This document shows, one piece after another, positions 7,743 through 15,227 of a stretch of 64,000 bases of DNA; within the stretch, counting starts at the first letter, position 1; each line of letters opens with the position of its first letter. This DNA is from Oerskovia turbata. Lineage in GTDB: Bacteria; Actinomycetota; Actinomycetes; Actinomycetales; Cellulomonadaceae. Location: positions 45,009 through 109,008 of the forward strand of contig NZ_JOFV01000018.1 of NCBI RefSeq assembly GCF_000718325.1, in the 5' to 3' direction. Both the position numbers and the translations under genes were made by a program. The notes under the pieces are model-generated. The model was not told the origin of the DNA. It saw only the letters and a list, made by a program, of their open reading frames with translations, and did not search any database.

Positions 7743-8558
7743 ATGACGTGGTGGATCTGCCGGACGTGCGCCGTCGAGCACGCGGACCGTCCCGAGGTGT
7801 GCGCGATCTGCGCCGACGAGCGCCAGTGGGTGCCCGCGGACGGTCAGGCGTGGACGACGCTCGACGAGCTCGCGGCCGAGGGGCACGAGGTGTCGGTGAC
7901 CGAGCTCGAACCGGACCTCTTCGCGCTCGCGGGGCACCCCGGGGTGGGGATCGGGCAGGAGTCCAAGATCGTGCGGACCCCGGCCGGGATGCTGCTGTGG
8001 GACCCGGTCGGGTACCTGGACGACGACGCCGTCCGCCGGGTGCGCGAGCTGGGCGAGGTCGTGGCCGTCGTCGCGAGCCACCCGCACATGTTCGGCGTCC
8101 AGGTCGAGTGGAGCCGTGCGCTCGGGGACGTCCCGGTGCTCGTCGCGGAGGCCGACGCCGGGTGGGTCGCCCGCCCCGACCCGGTGATCGAGACGTGGTC
8201 CGAGGACCGCGAGATCCTGCCCGGTGTGACGCTCTCCCAGCCGGGCGGGCACTTCCCGGGCAGCGCGGTCGTGCACTGGGCGGCCGGCGCCGAGGGCCGC
8301 GGTGTCCTGCTCAGCGGCGACACGATCTTCGCGAACCCCGACCGCACGTCGGTGAGCTTCATGCGCTCCTACCCGAACCGCATCCCGCTGTCGGGGGCCG
8401 TGGTGGACCGGGTCGCGACCCACGTCGAGCGGTTCGCGTTCGACCGGCTCTACAACAACTTCGAGGGTGTGATCCCGGTGGGTGCGCGGGGCGTCGTGCG
8501 CCGGTCCGCGGACCGGCACGCGGCGTGGGTGCGCGGGGACTTCGACCACCTCACGTGA
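7743..8558 (+). CDS. MBL-fold protein with N-terminal zinc ribbon
   Basis: 271 residues. Residues 1-30 carry Cys6-x2-Cys9 and Cys20-x2-Cys23, a rubredoxin-like or zinc-ribbon knuckle. The remainder looks like a metallo-beta-lactamase fold: LLWDPVGYLDDDAV, ASHPHMFGVQVEW, GGHFPGSAVVHW and LLSGDTIF. The usual H-x-H-x-D-H motif reads S-H-P-H-M-F-G, so part of the first metal site is altered while later ligands (His in GGHF, Asp in SGDT) remain. It may be a hydrolase with an unusual metal site, or a non-catalytic member. GAGGACGACCCCG provides the ribosome-binding site. Confidence 0.82.
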   Translation: MTWWICRTCAVEHADRPEVCAICADERQWVPADGQAWTTLDELAAEGHEVSVTELEPDLFALAGHPGVGIGQESKIVRTPAGMLLWDPVGYLDDDAVRRVRELGEVVAVVASHPHMFGVQVEWSRALGDVPVLVAEADAGWVARPDPVIETWSEDREILPGVTLSQPGGHFPGSAVVHWAAGAEGRGVLLSGDTIFANPDRTSVSFMRSYPNRIPLSGAVVDRVATHVERFAFDRLYNNFEGVIPVGARGVVRRSADRHAAWVRGDFDHLT

Positions 8559-8658
8559 GGACGGCGCGCGGTGGGGCGGCCCGACGCGATGCGACGCGAC
8601 CCGAGGGATCGTGGGGCCGGCCGTGGACACCTCGCCCAGACCCCGACAGGATGTCCGC

Positions 8659-9459
8659 GTGAGCACCGGACCCGCGCTGGACCCCGAGATCCTCGACTTC
8701 TACACGGACCGCTACCGCGAGGAGCGGCGTCTCCACGCGACCGCCCACGGTCGCCTCGAGCTGCTGCGTACGCGTGAGCTGCTGGACCGGTTCCTCCCGT
8801 CGCCACCGGGCCGGGTCGTGGACGTCGGCGGCGCGACCGGCGTGCACGCGGCGTGGCTCGCCGAGGTGGGGTTCGAGGTGGACCTGATCGACCCCGTGCC
8901 CTCGCACGTGGCCCAGGCGGGCGAGGTCCCGGGTGTCCGGGCGCAGGTCGGCGACGCGCGGACCCTGCCCTTCGGGGACGCGTCGGCCGACGTCGTGCTC
9001 CTCCTCGGACCGCTCTACCACCTCACGGCGCGCGCCGACCGTTTGCTCGCGCTGCGCGAGGCGGCCCGGGTAGGCCGCCGGGGCGGCGTCGTGGCGGTCG
9101 CGGCGATCAGTAGGTACGCGGGCCTGCTGGAGCTCGCGGCCGTGGGCGAGGTCAGCGACGTGACGGAGCCGTCGCTGCGGCGCGCGATCGAGACGGGTGT
9201 CAACGATCCGCGGTCCGGGTTCACGACCGCGTACTTCCACCGGCCGGACGAGCTCGCGCGGGAGATGGCGGAGGCCGGGCTCGCCGAGGTCGCGGTCTAC
9301 GGCGTCGAGGGGCCGAGCGCCCCGGCGCTCGACAACCTGCCGCTGGACGAGGCCGAACCCCTGCTGGGTTCCGCGATCCGGGCGGCGCGCCTGCTCGAGC
9401 AGGACCCGGCGCTGATCGCCGCGAGCCCGCACTTCCTGGCCTTCGGCCGGGTGGGCTGA
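8659..9459 (+). CDS. Class I SAM-dependent methyltransferase
   Basis: 266 residues. Motif I (VVDVGGATGVHAAWLAE, about residues 53-69), an acidic residue after strand 2 (VDLIDPV), and the later VLLLGPLYHLTAR segment identify a Rossmann-type methyltransferase. The substrate is not evident; LYHLT is common in actinobacterial small-molecule methyltransferases. The GTG at 8659 was preferred to the upstream in-frame start at 8482 because homology begins near here and a CAGGAT box lies six bases before it. A stem-loop terminator follows at 9471. Confidence 0.85.
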   Translation: MSTGPALDPEILDFYTDRYREERRLHATAHGRLELLRTRELLDRFLPSPPGRVVDVGGATGVHAAWLAEVGFEVDLIDPVPSHVAQAGEVPGVRAQVGDARTLPFGDASADVVLLLGPLYHLTARADRLLALREAARVGRRGGVVAVAAISRYAGLLELAAVGEVSDVTEPSLRRAIETGVNDPRSGFTTAYFHRPDELAREMAEAGLAEVAVYGVEGPSAPALDNLPLDEAEPLLGSAIRAARLLEQDPALIAASPHFLAFGRVG

Positions 9460-9470
9460 CTGTCCACGAC

Positions 9471-9496
9471 ACGCTTGTGCGATCCATCACAAGCGT
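9471..9496 (+). terminator. Stem-loop after methyltransferase gene
   Basis: Perfect 9-bp arms ACGCTTGTG and CACAAGCGT around an 8-base loop, starting 11 bases after the methyltransferase stop, followed by a pyrimidine-rich stretch (CGCCTCTTCT). Confidence 0.55.
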
Positions 9497-9563
9497 CGCC
9501 TCTTCTGTGCCCGGAGATGCGACGATCGAGACAGCCCGAGGTCCCACGACGGAGGAGACTGCC

Positions 9564-10202
9564 ATGAGACCGCTCGTACGACGGACCGCCACCGCGGCGT
9601 TCCTGGTCGGGGCGCTGCTCCTGACCCGACGCATGACCATGACCTGGGGGACGCGCGACGGCGAACCGTCCGAGCCGCTCGCAGGTGACGAGATCGTCCC
9701 GTGCGCCGACACGGTCGCGACCCGCGCCGTCACGATCGACGCCCTGCCGCGCGAGGTGTGGAAGTGGGTCCTGCAGCTCGGCCAGGGGCGAGGCGGCTTC
9801 TACAGCTACGAGTGGCTCGAGAACCTCGTGGGCTGCGACATCGAGAACGCGGACCGCATCGATCCGCGGTGGCAGCGCCTCGCGGTCGGGGACGACGTGC
9901 GCCTCCACCCTGACGTCGCGCTGCGCGTCGCCGCGATCGTCCCCGAACGTCACCTCGTGCTGCGGGGAGCCGTCCCGGTCGGTGCGTCGGCACCGCCGTA
10001 CGACTTCTCCTGGTCGTTCGTGCTCCGCCCCGCCGCCGACGGCGCGACACGCCTGCTCGTGCGTGAGCGCTACGGCTACGCGCGGTGGTGGTCCGGGGCG
10101 ATCGTCGAACCGGTCCAGCCCGTCAGCTTCCTCATGAGCGCGCGCATGCTGCGCGGAATCCGCGACCGCGCCGAGGGACGCGCGGGTGAGAGGGCCGCCT
10201 GA
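9564..10202 (+). CDS. SRPBCC-family protein
   Basis: 212 residues. A basic N-terminus with a short hydrophobic helix (FLVGALLL, about residues 11-20) is followed by a START/polyketide-cyclase-like domain: AVTIDALPREVWKWVLQLGQ, then GGFYSYEWLENLVGCDI and YDFSWSFVLRP. Such proteins bind hydrophobic ligands in a helix-grip cavity; no specific role is known for this group. The ATG at 9564 follows GGAGGAG at good spacing, so the longer frame from 9477 was not used. Confidence 0.82.
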   Translation: MRPLVRRTATAAFLVGALLLTRRMTMTWGTRDGEPSEPLAGDEIVPCADTVATRAVTIDALPREVWKWVLQLGQGRGGFYSYEWLENLVGCDIENADRIDPRWQRLAVGDDVRLHPDVALRVAAIVPERHLVLRGAVPVGASAPPYDFSWSFVLRPAADGATRLLVRERYGYARWWSGAIVEPVQPVSFLMSARMLRGIRDRAEGRAGERAA

Positions 10203-10261
10203 GGCGAGCGGCGCCGTCGAACCGGCCGCCGACCCGGCTGTCGACGCGGGATGATGGACGG

Positions 10262-10699
10262 ATGCCCACCACCCCGCACCGAGGTCTCCCGGTGAGCGCG
10301 GCCCTGACGGTCCCGGAGGCCGAGCTCACCTGGCGGTTCTCGCGCGCCTCGGGGCCCGGCGGGCAGGGGGTCAACACGACGGACTCGCGTGTCGAGCTGT
10401 CGTGGGACGTCGAGGCGTCGGCCGTCCTGACCGATGCGCAGCGGGCTCGCCTCGTGGAGCGCCTCACCAAGCGGATGGTCGGGGGAGTGCTCACCGTGAC
10501 GGCCTCGGAGCTCCGCGAGCAGCTCCGCAACCGGGCCGCCGCGCGGACGCGGCTCGCGGCGCTCGTCGCCGAGGGCCTCACCCCGCCCGCGCGGCAACGG
10601 CGTGCGACGCGCCCGACGCGCGGCTCGCAGGAACGTCGCCTCGCGGCGAAGAAGCAGCGGACCACGACCAAGCAGATGCGCCGCCGCCCCACGGACTGA
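10262..10699 (+). CDS. arfB: ArfB-type peptidyl-tRNA hydrolase (ribosome rescue)
   Basis: 145 residues. The peptide-release-factor catalytic motif GGQ lies in FSRASGPGGQGVNTTDSRVEL, and the C-terminus is very basic (QERRLAAKKQRTTTKQMRRR). This is the ArfB/YaeJ layout: the GGQ domain hydrolyses peptidyl-tRNA on stalled ribosomes while the basic tail enters the empty mRNA channel. Length fits the family (about 140). The start has GATGAT six bases upstream and no clear ribosome-binding site. Confidence 0.93.
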   Translation: MPTTPHRGLPVSAALTVPEAELTWRFSRASGPGGQGVNTTDSRVELSWDVEASAVLTDAQRARLVERLTKRMVGGVLTVTASELREQLRNRAAARTRLAALVAEGLTPPARQRRATRPTRGSQERRLAAKKQRTTTKQMRRRPTD

Positions 10700-10844
10700 C
10701 GGTGCCCGACGGCGGCGCACCGGTCCGTCCTGCTCGGCATCGAGCTCGTGAGCCTCGTGTGCGCCGTGGAGGGCCGGATCGGGGCAGGATACGCAGTGAC
10801 CCGGTACCGACCGGTGCCGGGAGCCCGACGGAGAGGACGAGGAC

Positions 10845-11024
10845 ATGAGCGAGTCGAAGGGTGGCGCCCTGGGCGGCCTGGGCGGGTTCGTCGAGAAGGC
10901 CAAGGAGGCCCTGACGGACGAGCGCATCGACCAGGTCGCGGAGCTGGTCAAGGGCCGCACGTCGGACTCGGTCGACCAGCACGTCGACACGGTCGCTGAG
11001 CAGGCCAAGAAGCTCAACGGCTGA
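10845..11024 (+). CDS. Small antitoxin-like helical protein
   Basis: A 59-residue frame (ATG at 10845, behind GAGAGGACGAGG) that begins MSESKGGALGGLGGFVEKAK and continues with charged amphipathic helix KEALTDERIDQVAELVKGR and a short second helix. It resembles the small MT0933-like actinobacterial proteins named antitoxins, and also CsbD-like stress proteins. No toxin gene is adjacent. A good terminator follows 16 bases after the stop, supporting a real gene. Function unknown. Confidence 0.65.
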   Translation: MSESKGGALGGLGGFVEKAKEALTDERIDQVAELVKGRTSDSVDQHVDTVAEQAKKLNG

Positions 11025-11039
11025 GCCGAGCGTCATCAG

Positions 11040-11064
11040 GGGGCGGTCCCGCCGGGGCCGCCCC
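11040..11064 (+). terminator. GC-rich terminator hairpin
   Basis: An 11-bp stem (GGGGCGGTCCC paired with GGGGCCGCCCC, one G-U pair) around GCC, followed by TTCGTG. It lies between the convergent small gene and the pentapeptide gene and may serve both. Confidence 0.65.
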
Positions 11065-11092
11065 TTCGTGCGTCACGGGCGGGTCCGGGTGC

Positions 11093-12085
11093 TCAGCCTG
11101 CCCGACGGCGCCGCTCACCGCCGCGGTCGGGTGGCTCTGCGCGGGTGGTCGCCGCGGGGGCGCGGGCCGCGCGGGCGTGCTCCGGGGCCGCGTCCGTCGG
11201 GGTGGTCCAGTGCACGGGGTGCTCGAGCCCGTCGGGCAGGCGGGTGGTCGTGTCGCCCCGGGCCGCGTCGACCTGGGCCTGGGTGAGGAACAGCGCGTCG
11301 GTGAGGTCGGTGCCGCGCAGGTCGGCTCCCCGCAGGTCGGCCCCGACGAGGTCTGCGCTGCGCAGGTCCGCACCGCGCAGGTCGGCCCCGACGAGCAGGG
11401 CGCCGCGCAGGCTCGCTCCCCGCAGGTCTGCGCGGGCCAGCTGCCTCCCGACCAGGTCGGCGCCGCGGTGGTCGGCGCGTCGGCCCCGGGGCTGGTGCGG
11501 CGAGCGTGCACGCGCGCCGTCGCTCGCCCGGAGCAGGAGCGGGTTGACGCTGCTGCGCAGGGCGCCGAGATCCTGTGCGAGCAGGTCCTGCGGGGTGCCG
11601 AGCGAGAGGTGCTCGACCCGGTCCACGGCGGCGCGCAGGTCGGCGGTCAGCGCCGGGTCGTGGCCCGCGGAGCGGTCGAGGGCGGTGCTGTCCTGGCCCG
11701 CTGCCAGCGCCAGTGCCTCGGTGAGGTACCAGAGCAGCTCGTGGACGTGCCGCAGCACGGGCAGCAGCGCGAACATCGACGACCGCACCTCGGGGTGCTC
11801 GCGCCAGTCCTGCCCGGCGAACGTGACGCGGGAGATCTTCTGCCCCGCGCCGAAGCAGTCGTAGACGGTGCAGCCCACGAACCCGCGATCGCGGAGCTCG
11901 GTGTGGATGCCGCACCGGTGATCGGGCCGCAGGTTGCGGCAGGGCTCGCCCGCGTCCTTGTCGATCGGGAAGTCGGCGGAGCGTGTGAAGGCCAGCGCCA
12001 CGCAGCACAGTCCGAAGCAGCTCGCGCAGTCGGCGTGCAGGCCGAGGCGGTCACGTTCGGGGGTGGGGCTCGGGGACGACGACAT
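11093..12085 (-). CDS. Pentapeptide-repeat protein with Cys-rich N-terminus
   Basis: 330 residues. The first 80 residues hold a cysteine-rich domain (CASCFGLCC at about 20-28, then four more Cys) that could bind metal. Residues 85-200 are helical. Residues about 205-275 contain tandem A(D/S)LxG pentapeptide repeats (GADLRGADLRSADLVGADLR), which fold as a right-handed beta-helix. The last 45 residues are Pro/Ala/Arg-rich. Related actinobacterial proteins are annotated only as pentapeptide-repeat proteins; a DNA-mimic role like that of gyrase protectors is possible but unproven. AGGAG precedes the start. Confidence 0.85.
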   Translation of the reverse strand: MSSSPSPTPERDRLGLHADCASCFGLCCVALAFTRSADFPIDKDAGEPCRNLRPDHRCGIHTELRDRGFVGCTVYDCFGAGQKISRVTFAGQDWREHPEVRSSMFALLPVLRHVHELLWYLTEALALAAGQDSTALDRSAGHDPALTADLRAAVDRVEHLSLGTPQDLLAQDLGALRSSVNPLLLRASDGARARSPHQPRGRRADHRGADLVGRQLARADLRGASLRGALLVGADLRGADLRSADLVGADLRGADLRGTDLTDALFLTQAQVDAARGDTTTRLPDGLEHPVHWTTPTDAAPEHARAARAPAATTRAEPPDRGGERRRRAG

Positions 12086-12318
12086 GGGACTCCTGGCAGG
12101 GCGGGGGCGGCTCGTCCCCAGTACACCGCGCTGCCGCCCGGGAGTCGAGCAAGTTCCGGGCGATCAGCGCCTCACCAGACGCGCTCGCCGTAGCCATTGC
12201 CCGGCGTACCTCGTCGTGCAGGCCGCGTTCCTCGACGCATGGATCAAGCATCGTCGCGGATCCACGTCTCACGTCGGGTAGCGCCGATGTCACTGCCGAC
12301 ACTGGAATACCTAGAACA

Positions 12319-12331
12319 GATACTCTAGAGT
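12319..12331. promoter_or_regulatory. Candidate AbiEi operator 1
   Basis: Contains the perfect 10-bp palindrome ACTCTAGAGT (12322-12331) within GATACTCTAGAG. The same pattern, 10 of 12 bases, recurs 64 bases downstream at 12383. Known AbiEi antitoxins bind inverted repeats upstream of their own operon. Confidence 0.5.
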
Positions 12332-12382
12332 GATCGAGGGCAGTCGTTCTCTGTCGTTCACACAGTGCATATATCTGATTTG

Positions 12383-12394
12383 GATACTCCGGAG
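12383..12394. promoter_or_regulatory. Candidate AbiEi operator 2
   Basis: GATACTCCGGAG, containing the 8-bp palindrome CTCCGGAG, matches operator 1 at 10 of 12 bases. It overlaps the GGAGG ribosome-binding site used by the antitoxin gene, so a bound repressor or the site itself could affect expression at that point. Confidence 0.5.
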
Positions 12395-12400
12395 GGCATC

Positions 12401-13201
12401 GTGGCAGCGCGCAGACTGAGCCCCACCCTCGCAGCTGTCGTCGAGGAGCTCGAGTTGGAGCAGCCCACGGTCGTCACCAGTCCCACGATCCGCGCCATCG
12501 CAGAGCGACGGGGACTGGGCACCTCACCCCCCGTCATCGCGGCGCGCCTACGGCAAGCGGGTTGGCTCCTGCCGACCGGACGGCGTGGCGTCTGGGAGTT
12601 CGCCCCTGGTGCGCACGCCGGCCCCATCGGCCACGGCGACCCGACCCTGCCTCTGAGAGGGCTCCTGGCGACGCACCCGGAACTCACGCCAGCCCTGTCG
12701 CTGTCTAGCGCCGCGTGGGCGCTCGGGCACGCCAACCGGGTTCCGAACACCATCGACATCGCGGTACCCGTGGGTTCCCGCGTCACGGCCTCGATGCGCA
12801 AGGACGCCTCATTCTCGACCTTCACCAGCAACATCGCCTATCGAACAGCCAAGGGCGTGCCCTGTCACCGGCCGGAGTCCATCCTCACGCACCTCGCCAC
12901 CACGCCAAGCGCACCTCGCTCGTGGCCTGCAGTTCTCGAGTGGCTCCCCGAGATCGCAGCCGATCTCGACGCAGACACTCTCCTCGCCGAACTTCGCGGT
13001 CGCCCCCGCTCCGTCATCACGCGTGCGGGCTACCTCCTGATCGGCATGCGGCCCGACCTCGCGGCGCCCCTACGCCCGACCGCCCCCGAAGTGGTGCGCT
13101 TCGGACCTCGGACCAACGCCGCCCGTCGATTCGTCGGATCGTGGGGCGTCGTCGACCATCTCCTACCGAGCGACCCAGCAACGTGGGAATCAGTCCTGTG
13201 A
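12401..13201 (+). CDS. abiEi: AbiEi-family antitoxin (type IV TA)
   Basis: 266 residues. The N-terminal 80 residues form a winged helix-turn-helix (AIAERRGLGTSPPVIAARLRQAG, then GVWEFAPG); the rest is the AbiEi C-terminal region with SLSSAAWALGHANRVP and a basic stretch. In characterised systems it represses the operon and counteracts the AbiEii toxin without direct binding. The GTG at 12401 follows GGAGGGCATC and is a better start than the GTG at 12365. The stop overlaps the toxin start (GTGA). Base composition is less GC-rich than neighbours, consistent with horizontal transfer. Confidence 0.85.
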   Translation: MAARRLSPTLAAVVEELELEQPTVVTSPTIRAIAERRGLGTSPPVIAARLRQAGWLLPTGRRGVWEFAPGAHAGPIGHGDPTLPLRGLLATHPELTPALSLSSAAWALGHANRVPNTIDIAVPVGSRVTASMRKDASFSTFTSNIAYRTAKGVPCHRPESILTHLATTPSAPRSWPAVLEWLPEIAADLDADTLLAELRGRPRSVITRAGYLLIGMRPDLAAPLRPTAPEVVRFGPRTNAARRFVGSWGVVDHLLPSDPATWESVL

Positions 13202-14166
13202 CCGGCTACACCGTCGCCCTCACCAGAGCCCACCTGCTCCGCCACGCCCCCTCCGCCAGGCAGGGAGCCGAAGCTGCGGCAGTCGACATCGCACAGGATC
13301 TCCTCCTGCGGCACCTGCACGACATCGGCCTCCTTGAACAACTCGCCTTCAAGGGTGGTACCGCGCTGCGCAAGCTCTACGCAGGCTCAGCCGGTCGATT
13401 CTCGCTCGACCTGGACTTCTCAGTCCGCGACCTCGACGGCGACGCAGACGCCACCTTCGAACTGCTCACTGAGAGCGTCGCAGAACTCGAGCTCGGCCCG
13501 TTCCGCTACGGCACGAAGGAACGCCGCGGCAAGACTCTCTTGCTGATCTCCACTGACCTGACCACCACAAACGAGCTTTCCTCCAAACTCGACGTCAACC
13601 CGCCATCGTGGCTTGAGCCGATCCACCGGCCTTGGGTGCCAATGCCCGTCCACAGCCAGTACGGCGGGCCGCTGCCACCCTTGACGGTCGTACGCCTCGA
13701 AGAGAACGTCGCGGAGAAGATCGCCCGCCTGAACCGCACGACGACTGCCCGCGATGTCTACGATCTCGTCTGGCTCTGGAAGAACTACCGCGACGGCGGC
13801 GGGATGGACTTCGCGCTCATCCGGCGCCTAGCGGTGCTGAAGATCTGGGTCGACGCGTACGGCCTCACTGGGCCAAGCCCTCTGCACTGGAAGCCCGGCC
13901 ACGAGTCGTATCCGTTCGACCCCGAGCACTGGCTCCGCTCCCGACCAGAGGAAGAGTTCGACAGCGAAGACATCGGCCAACTGTCTGTTCCCGCACCCAA
14001 GCTGGACGAGCTCGCCGCAGACCTCGTCAAGGGTTACGGCTCCCTGCGTGACCTCGACGCCGACGAAATGGTCATCGCCCAGCTCGACGCGACCGAGCGC
14101 CCGCGCGTACTACGGATGCTTGCCGACCTCCCGGGCACCCGCCTGTCCCGCAGCTCCGTTTGGTAG
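13198..14166 (+). CDS. abiEii: AbiEii-family nucleotidyltransferase toxin (type IV TA)
   Basis: 322 residues from a GTG overlapping the antitoxin stop. The nucleotidyltransferase signature is intact: FKGGTALRKLY (Gly53-Gly54-Thr55) followed by SLDLDFSV (Asp71 and Asp73), and later a conserved ENVAEKIARLNRTTTARDVYDL segment. AbiEii/MenT toxins transfer nucleotides to targets such as tRNA acceptor ends and cause growth arrest or phage abortive infection. Length and motifs suggest an active enzyme. Low-GC codons are frequent, for example many AAG and ACT relative to neighbours. Confidence 0.88.
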   Translation: MTGYTVALTRAHLLRHAPSARQGAEAAAVDIAQDLLLRHLHDIGLLEQLAFKGGTALRKLYAGSAGRFSLDLDFSVRDLDGDADATFELLTESVAELELGPFRYGTKERRGKTLLLISTDLTTTNELSSKLDVNPPSWLEPIHRPWVPMPVHSQYGGPLPPLTVVRLEENVAEKIARLNRTTTARDVYDLVWLWKNYRDGGGMDFALIRRLAVLKIWVDAYGLTGPSPLHWKPGHESYPFDPEHWLRSRPEEEFDSEDIGQLSVPAPKLDELAADLVKGYGSLRDLDADEMVIAQLDATERPRVLRMLADLPGTRLSRSSVW

Positions 14167-14298
14167 AGGTCCGTCGGAGGTGCTCCACGGGCGGGAGGCA
14201 CCCGGAGCCGTGGTCGTCCTACCGACGATTGTCCGAGATGTGAAAGAGTTGCGCCGCGCACGTCGATCGGCGTGCACATCGTTCGCCGAGAGGTCGTC

Positions 14299-15036
14299 AT
14301 GGGTTTGCTGAGCTGGTTCAAGGGTCGTCGGAAGAAGGCGGAGGCCGCACCGGTGGTGAGCGTCGCGTCCCTGTTCGACGTCACCCAGAAGACCGCTGCC
14401 GACACCACCCCTGTGCAGGCACCGGGCCGCACGACGGCGCCGGCGGCTCCCGCCGCAGCGGCTGAGCGTGCGACGGCGCCCGTCGCGATCGCCGTCCTGG
14501 AGCCGGAGACCGCGCCGAAGGTCGAGGCGCCGGTCGTCGAGCGGCAGCCGGTCGCGGCGACCGACGTCGCCGAGGCCAGCGAGGTCGTCGAGGTCGTCGA
14601 GGTCGCCGAGGTCGCCGAGACGACGTCGGAGCCCGAGCCCGTCGCCGAGCCCGTGGTGCCCGAGCCCGTCACCGGGAGCACGCAGGCTCCTGAGGAGGTC
14701 GAGGTCGAGGTCGAGGTCGTCGAGACCGGGGCCGTCACGGTCGAGGTCGTCGAGTCGGTCGTCGTCGAGGAGGCCCCCGAGGCAGCGGCCGAGCCCGAGC
14801 CCGTCGCCCCCACCGCAGCCCCCGCCGCAGCCGCCCCCGCGGCGAAGACGTCCGCCACCCCCGAGGCCCCCGCGGCGCCGAAGAGCACCGGCTACCTCCT
14901 GCCGGGCGAGACGACCGCCGAGATCCGCACCTGGGCGCTCGCGAACGGTCACACCGTGAGCCCCAAGGGCCGCCTGCCCAAGGCCGTCCTCACCGCCTAC
15001 CGTGCGGCGAACGGTGAGGCCCCGGCAGCGGACTGA
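14299..15036 (+). CDS. Lsr2-C-domain protein with acidic repeat linker
   Basis: 245 residues. A short amphipathic basic start (MGLLSWFKGRRKK) is followed by about 165 residues rich in Glu, Val, Ala and Pro, with runs such as EVVEVVEVAEVAE and EEVEVEVEVVE. The last 45 residues (AEIRTWALANGHTVSPKGRL, then PKAVLTAYRAANG) match the C-terminal DNA-binding domain of Lsr2, which reads AT-rich minor grooves through an R-G-R/K-G-R loop. The Lsr2 dimerisation domain is absent. A role in binding AT-rich DNA, perhaps the adjacent AbiE locus, is inference. AGAGG precedes the ATG at 14299. Confidence 0.72.
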   Translation: MGLLSWFKGRRKKAEAAPVVSVASLFDVTQKTAADTTPVQAPGRTTAPAAPAAAAERATAPVAIAVLEPETAPKVEAPVVERQPVAATDVAEASEVVEVVEVAEVAETTSEPEPVAEPVVPEPVTGSTQAPEEVEVEVEVVETGAVTVEVVESVVVEEAPEAAAEPEPVAPTAAPAAAAPAAKTSATPEAPAAPKSTGYLLPGETTAEIRTWALANGHTVSPKGRLPKAVLTAYRAANGEAPAAD

Positions 15037-15072
15037 GCCCAGGATCACCCGCCGGTCCATCGACCGGCGTGC

Positions 15073-15114
15073 GACGGCGGCGTTCCCGGACCTGGCTCCG
15101 GGGGCGCCGCCGTC
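15073..15114 (+). terminator. Long stem-loop terminator
   Basis: Arms GACGGCGGCG (15073-15082) and CGCCGCCGTC (15105-15114) enclose an inner paired region CCCGGA/TCCGGG. It begins 37 bases after the Lsr2-like gene. Confidence 0.6.
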
Positions 15115-15215
15115 GTCGTGCCCGGGAAGGACACCCTGATGGCGAAGGTGGCCTGATCCTTTGGGGTGACCCCAGGTCGTCCCGACTGGCGATGTGCGCC
15201 GCCCGCCCGCGCGCT

Positions 15216-15227
15216 TAGTCTCACCGC
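15216..15227 (+). promoter_or_regulatory. Leaderless-type -10 box TAGTCT
   Basis: TAGTCT (15216-15221) lies six bases before the ATG of the sensor kinase, and no Shine-Dalgarno sequence is present. Confidence 0.45.

Larger units (their letters stand above)
12086..12400. other. Intergenic region upstream of AbiE module
   Basis: The left two thirds hold nothing I recognise. A minus-strand frame at 12051-12302 lacks a ribosome-binding site and family similarity. The right end becomes AT-richer and contains the two palindromic sites reported separately. The composition change near 12300 may mark the edge of transferred DNA. Confidence 0.4.

Noticed and set aside
5961..8666. A 901-residue open frame on the minus strand opposite the sugar transporter and MBL genes
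   Set aside because: It is His/Asp/Arg/Pro-rich with no domain, runs opposite well-supported genes, and arises from the lack of stops in GC-rich shadow frames.
10748..10999. 83-residue plus-strand frame overlapping the small antitoxin-like gene
   Set aside because: Arg/Gly-rich in the wrong frame; the 59-residue frame has the better ribosome-binding site and helix pattern.
12051..12302. 83-residue minus-strand frame upstream of the pentapeptide gene
   Set aside because: GTG start, no ribosome-binding site, overlap with the pentapeptide gene's 5' end and no similarity to anything I know.
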